In this document: one piece after another, positions 1-10,000 of the stretch
How positions within the stretch are numbered: the first letter of the stretch is position 1
Layout: each line of letters opens with the position of its first letter
Assembly (NCBI RefSeq): GCF_000243815.2
Contig: NZ_AHMT02000039.1
Span: 42,501-52,500 of the forward strand
DNA from: Leptospira alexanderi serovar Manhao 3 str. L 60
Lineage (GTDB): Bacteria > Spirochaetota > Leptospiria > Leptospirales > Leptospiraceae
Length of the DNA stretch: 10,000 bases
Reading direction: 5' to 3'
Notes under the pieces: model-generated
The model's database searches: none
The model's input: only the letters and a program-made list of their open reading frames with translations
Told to the model about the DNA's origin: nothing
Made by a program: the position numbers and the translations under genes

Positions 1-126
1 TTCTCTACAAAAATAAGGGAAGAAATCGGCCAGAATTGATATCTGCAAAAAAGATCAAAGAGAAGATATAGACGTGAGTTTGAGAGAGTGTTCCCGGAAG
101 AACGAAGTTCAGCGTGCAATTAAAAT
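1..126. other. Leader before the response regulator; possible tail of an upstream gene
   Basis: No gene can be established here. Read from base 1 on the plus strand, an open frame gives the residues FSTKIREEIGQN and stops at 37-39; the frame from base 3 stays open to about 69. Either could be the C-terminal end of a gene that begins outside the window, such as a sensor kinase partner of the receiver that follows, but nothing in so few residues identifies it. Bases 2-16 (tctctacaaaaataa) recur exactly at 2384-2398. Confidence 0.25.
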
Positions 127-147
127 TTGCACGGTTTGGACAGAAAC

Positions 148-154
148 GGAGAGG
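148..154 (+). promoter_or_regulatory. Ribosome binding site that fixes a TTG start
   Basis: The purine run ggagagg lies five bases before a TTG at 160. The frame is open further upstream, with TTG codons at 127 and 136, but neither has a Shine-Dalgarno sequence in the right place. This site is the reason for choosing 160 as the start of the response regulator. Confidence 0.6.
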
Positions 155-159
155 ATCTT

Positions 160-567
<408 letters not shown>

Positions 568-966
568 TTCGACTTCTATCCTTGATGTTTAGAGTCTTCC
601 CAAAACCTTAAAAGAAATCAGTTATAATCATTCGGTAAGTTCGTAATAAATGAAGTTCCCACGTTTTAGCGGATAGATGTTAGATGTCAGGGTTTTTGGG
701 ATCAGTGTAAAGTTCTAAAATTAGGTTTACAGAAATCAGGCCGCTGATGAGCAAAATCAGGAGTTAAAAAACCTAAATATTATCCGCGAATATTTAAAAT
801 CCTGATTCCTAAAACACTATCCACTGACATCTAATATGCTAACATCTAAAACGTTCGTACATTCTGAGATTTCGGGACGGGCTTTTATTTGAAATTTCAA
901 TTGCAGACTTTCGTGCGCCCAAGGAACTTGTATCCAAAGAAGATCCCTGCGCTTGGGGAGAATTGA
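568..966. other. Non-coding gap holding a long inverted repeat
   Basis: No convincing reading frame is present; the one minus-strand frame entering the gap from the MBL gene looks like a shadow. The gap contains an imperfect inverted repeat spanning 661-854, described separately, with further short stems inside it. The last bases before the next gene carry ggggag at 955-960, a good ribosome binding site for the ATG at 967. No clear intrinsic terminator was seen after the response regulator. Confidence 0.6.
661..854. repeat. Imperfect inverted repeat, MITE-like, about 194 bp
   Basis: The left arm (661-690) and right arm (824-854) are inverted copies. The outer block acgttttag at 661-669 matches ctaaaacgt at 846-854, and the inner block ttagatgtcag at 680-690 matches ctgacatctaa at 824-834; 10 or 11 less similar bases separate the blocks. 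Further complementary pairs lie inside: ttaggttt (721-728) with aaacctaa (769-776), and aatcagga (755-762) with tcctgatt (800-807). The nested layout would allow a large cruciform or RNA fold. It could be a miniature inverted-repeat element or an old transposon remnant. No target duplication flanks it, and it has no coding capacity. Confidence 0.5.
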
Positions 967-1989
967 ATGAAAATTCACCGATATGATTCTATTCCGGAAG
1001 TAAAGAACATCGGGGACGGAATCTTTAAGACCGAAATTCCTCAACCTTTCTATTCACCCAACAATATTTACATTCTTCCAGACGGGGAACCTACCATCAT
1101 CGACTCTGGTTACATCGAAAACCTAGGTCTTTTACAAAGGGCTTTGAAAACGATTGGTCTTTCTTTAAGTAAGATCAAACATATCATCTACACCCACAAC
1201 CATCTTGATCACATGAGTGCCGCTTTGACCCTACGCTATTATACAGACGCAAAGTTGTACGCGATGACGGGAATGGCCTCGGAAATCGGAAATTATGTGG
1301 AATTCGTTCAAGTTTTTCAAAGAGCCATGAGAAGGCTCGTGTATAAAGGTCATCACGACAATACAACAAGAGCCGCAGAACTCAAAAGAGTGGATACTGG
1401 TATATTCGAATTTCATGATGCTTTGGACAATTCGGAAAGAGTAGATCCGTATTTGGATTTCGATGTGGAACTTGTGGAAGGGGACGTAATTAAGGCGGGA
1501 GGCAGAGAAATCGGAGTCCTGCATACTCCCGGTCACAATCGATGGCATTTAACTCCTTATATCTTAGGAGAAAAGATTTACTTTACGGGCGATTTAGTAC
1601 TTCAAAACATCTCTTCCATTTACGCGGAGATCGACGGAAACTTATACGACTACCATCGATCTTTGAATCGGCTTTCCAAATTGCCGATCCGAAGGCTTCT
1701 CCCCGCACATGGGCCAGAACCGGACGATCCTCAAAGAGCGATTAAATTGATTTCGAAAACTCTAAATCTTTTAGAAAGAGGTGTGGTTCGTAGATTGAAG
1801 GAAGACGATCAGGACCTCTCCACTTTGGTTCTCGAAGCAATGGGAGAAAAGGTGGCAAACAGCGGTTACTACAATACGGCACTTGCAATCCTACATTCTT
1901 TGATTCGAAAATTGATCGATCAAGGGCAAGTACAAGTTTTGGAAATCGATCCTCCGTATGAAAAATACAAATGGATCGGTGCGAAATAA
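967..1989 (+). CDS. Metallo-beta-lactamase-fold hydrolase, LACTB2/glyoxalase II-like
   Basis: This 340-residue protein has the complete metal-binding set of an MBL-fold hydrolase. It shows H77-N-H79-L-D81-H82 (the HxHxDH motif), H190 in TPGH, D209 in FTGDL, and H248 in PAHGPEP. These residues bind two metal ions, usually zinc, that activate water. Residues 1-250 form the MBL domain, with an unusually long stretch, about 95-165, between the first motif and TPGH. Residues 255-340 look like a helical winged-helix tail of the kind found in LACTB2 and related enzymes. No signal peptide is seen, so it is probably cytoplasmic. The ATG at 967 follows ggggag with six bases between. The substrate cannot be told: thioesters, lactones, phosphodiesters and RNA are all used in this superfamily. 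It appears monocistronic. Confidence 0.9.
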   Translation: MKIHRYDSIPEVKNIGDGIFKTEIPQPFYSPNNIYILPDGEPTIIDSGYIENLGLLQRALKTIGLSLSKIKHIIYTHNHLDHMSAALTLRYYTDAKLYAMTGMASEIGNYVEFVQVFQRAMRRLVYKGHHDNTTRAAELKRVDTGIFEFHDALDNSERVDPYLDFDVELVEGDVIKAGGREIGVLHTPGHNRWHLTPYILGEKIYFTGDLVLQNISSIYAEIDGNLYDYHRSLNRLSKLPIRRLLPAHGPEPDDPQRAIKLISKTLNLLERGVVRRLKEDDQDLSTLVLEAMGEKVANSGYYNTALAILHSLIRKLIDQGQVQVLEIDPPYEKYKWIGAK

Positions 1990-2425
1990 ACGTGTAATAT
2001 GATTAACAGCGATAAAAATTTTTTATGCGAGCTGCATTAATTATGACGTGTTATGCGTGATAATAGCATTTTGATCTAACTTATGGATTTAAAAATAATT
2101 AGAAAGGAAAGTGAAATCGTTTGAAGAGCCTGCCTTAGGATGCGGAAACTCCCACAAAAATTGAATAACGAAAAAGACTTATTCCAAAACCCATAAACGA
2201 CACAAGACAACGGTTTCTGTGGAAACTCTATTTTATTACGAACTTACTGTCTCTCTAATTTCTTTTAAAGCTTTGGTTTGGAACGGACTTTATCTCTACA
2301 TAGAGCGTGTCCAAAATTCTGTGTCTAAACGGAGATTTGTGCTAAAATTGGCGGTACTCCTTTATAGAGAGATCAGTAAGTTATCTCTACAAAAATAAAT
2401 ACCGAAATAAGATAAAGATAGAAAT
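1990..2425. other. Non-coding gap left of the insertion sequence
   Basis: No gene is supported in these 436 bases. Just after the MBL gene there is an AT-rich near-palindrome (gcgataaaaattttttatgc, 2009-2028) that could end transcription, but its stem is weak. Further right is an inverted repeat at 2241-2382. Between its arms, tagagcgtgtccaaaattct at 2301-2320 resembles the outer ends of IS256-type elements; this is an impression only. The gap looks like an area that has repeatedly received mobile DNA. Confidence 0.5.
2241..2382. repeat. Inverted repeat, 17/18-bp arms
   Basis: aacttactgtctctcta at 2241-2257 is the inverted copy of tagagagatcagtaagtt at 2365-2382, with a single inserted base as the only difference. 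The arms are 107 bases apart. Sequence further out and further in matches poorly, so this could be the two ends of a small, gene-free element or two copies of a short dispersed motif. Next to the right arm, 2384-2398 repeats the sequence found at 2-16. Confidence 0.5.
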
Positions 2426-2443
2426 GATAATAAGTAACGTGAG
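2426..2443 (+). repeat. Left terminal inverted repeat of the IS982 element
   Basis: gataataagtaacgtgag matches the inverse of 3438-3455 at 16 of 18 positions. The inner core acgtgag is identical in both arms; further inward the arms share only scattered bases. The outer taataag part may be true element sequence or chance similarity in the flanks. Confidence 0.6.
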
Positions 2444-2444
2444 T

Positions 2445-3345
<901 letters not shown>

Positions 3346-3437
3346 ATTTAACCCTTTTCTTGCTGGAAATTTGGTTCAATATGTGATCTGGCGTTTTGAG
3401 TACAAGATCTTTCCCTTTTTTCCTTCTTACGACCCTG

Positions 3438-3450
3438 CTCACGTTTCTTA

Positions 3451-3455
<5 letters not shown>
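3438..3455 (-). repeat. Right terminal inverted repeat of the IS982 element
   Basis: ctcacgtttcttattacc is the inverse partner of 2426-2443 with two mismatches. It includes the TAA stop codon (3451-3453) of the neighbouring exonuclease gene and a second in-frame TAA directly after it, so the insertion may have supplied that gene's present end. Confidence 0.6.
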
Positions 3456-4221
<766 letters not shown>

Positions 4222-4248
4222 TAGGTTTTTCTTAGGATTTCCCAATAC

Positions 4249-4267
4249 AAGAGAAGCAGCTTCTCTT
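4249..4267. repeat. 19-bp palindrome between two co-directional genes
   Basis: aagagaagc and gcttctctt flank a single central A. As RNA the minus strand would form a hairpin of about seven pairs with a five-base loop, just after the stop of the lipase-chaperone-like gene and before the exonuclease start. No run of U follows, so it is a poor terminator. It could stabilise the upstream mRNA, attenuate transcription, or be a protein-binding operator. It also lies directly before the TTG at 4245, which argues for the ATG at 4221 as the start of translation. Confidence 0.5.
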
Positions 4268-4274
4268 ATAAGAT

Positions 4275-6274
<2,000 letters not shown>

Positions 6275-6534
6275 TTTTGTATTATCAATTTTCAAATTCT
6301 TTAAAAAAGTTTACCCATCCCATTTTTATTCGACTCTTGTAGATGATATCAAACCGTCGAATGAATCACAGAGTCCGCTAATATTTTAAAAATCCGCGGT
6401 CGAATACACAATTCCGTATTCCTAGAAAAAACGAAATACAACTTAAGATAAATCAAGAATGTTCTATCGAATCGAAAGGAACAAAATTATTGAAGCTGAA
6501 AATAGATAGCTCCAAAACATAGCATCTACATAAA

Positions 6535-6551
6535 TCAAAGCGCAGCTTTGA
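6535..6551 (-). terminator. Candidate terminator hairpin, distal
   Basis: tcaaagc and gctttga form a seven-pair stem around a three-base loop. On the minus strand it is followed by gatttatg, only a short T-rich tail, so it is a weak candidate for the end of the ribosomal protein operon about 110 bases beyond the rplQ stop. Confidence 0.35.
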
Positions 6552-6586
6552 AATACAGAATCAAATACTTGCACACGCAATGATAA

Positions 6587-6606
6587 GTTTCGAAATTGCT
6601 CGAAAC
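6587..6606 (-). terminator. Candidate terminator hairpin, proximal
   Basis: gtttcga and tcgaaac form a seven-pair stem with a six-base loop, about 55 bases after the rplQ stop on the minus strand. The following bases (ttatcatt) are only partly T-rich. It could equally work as a processing or stability hairpin. Confidence 0.35.
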
Positions 6607-6661
6607 GTCAAAAACTAAGAATTCTATTTCTTCTTTGTAATTTTCTTTTTGAGAGAGCGAT

Positions 6662-7159
<498 letters not shown>

Positions 7160-7160
7160 T

Positions 7161-8784
<1,624 letters not shown>

Positions 8785-8795
8785 TTGAAACTACC

Positions 8796-9586
<791 letters not shown>

Positions 9587-9588
9587 AT

Positions 9589-9703
<115 letters not shown>

Positions 9704-9711
9704 AACAATTC

Positions 9712-9930
<219 letters not shown>

Positions 9931-9933
9931 TGA

Positions 9934-10000
<67 letters not shown>

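Larger units (their letters stand above)
6275..6661. other. Convergent gap between dehydrogenase and rplQ
   Basis: No gene is supported in these 387 AT-rich bases. Transcription enters from both sides, so terminators are expected. Two short hairpins lie nearer the rplQ side (6535-6551 and 6587-6606), listed separately. Nothing recognisable was seen between 6275 and 6530. Confidence 0.55.

Noticed and set aside
72..90. acgtgagtt at 72-80 as a remnant of the IS982 end
   Set aside because: Only nine bases match the element end at 2437-2445 and the similarity stops there, so chance is the simpler explanation.
817..1044. 75-residue minus-strand frame before the MBL gene
   Set aside because: It runs into the MBL gene in antisense and derives partly from the inverted repeat; no features of a real protein.

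Overview
The window looks like chromosomal DNA of a spirochaete of the genus Leptospira, most likely the pathogenic lineage. This is inferred from four things: moderately AT-rich codon use, the adk-infA-rpmJ-rpsM-rpsK-rpsD-rpoA-rplQ order with no map gene, the sequence character of the ribosomal proteins, and a decayed IS982-type insertion sequence. No search was run, so the species is open.

Left third (1-2425), plus strand: a single-domain response regulator receiver with a TTG start, a 400-base non-coding gap holding a long imperfect inverted repeat (661-854), a complete metallo-beta-lactamase-fold hydrolase of the LACTB2/glyoxalase-II-like type, and a second non-coding gap (1990-2425) with another inverted repeat (2241-2382). 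Both gaps look like relics of mobile or palindromic DNA rather than lost genes.

Middle (2426-6274): a roughly 1.0 kb IS982-family element on the minus strand. Its transposase is full length but split into three frames by two single-base expansions of homopolymers, so it is read here as a pseudogene. Its right terminal repeat covers the stop codon of the next minus-strand gene, a YprB-like DEDD 3'-5' exonuclease (RNase H fold). That gene lies 53 bases behind a membrane-anchored lipase-chaperone-like protein, probably in the same transcript. Divergent from these is a PdxB-like D-2-hydroxyacid dehydrogenase.

Right third (6662-10000), minus strand: the end of the spc operon joined to the alpha operon. 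The order of transcription is adk (3' end only), infA, rpmJ, rpsM, rpsK, rpsD, rpoA, rplQ. Gaps are 1-22 bases, so co-transcription is near certain. The set supplies adenylate kinase, initiation factor IF-1, ribosomal proteins L36, S13, S11, S4 and L17, and the RNA polymerase alpha subunit. rpmJ is only 37 codons long and rpoA (TTG) and infA (GTG) use non-ATG starts. The operon faces the dehydrogenase gene across a 387-base convergent gap with two small hairpins.

No tRNA, rRNA or CRISPR array is visible. I did not find a convincing new biological system; the points of most interest are the broken IS982 copy and its junction with the exonuclease gene, the two long inverted repeats, and the lipase chaperone with no lipase beside it.
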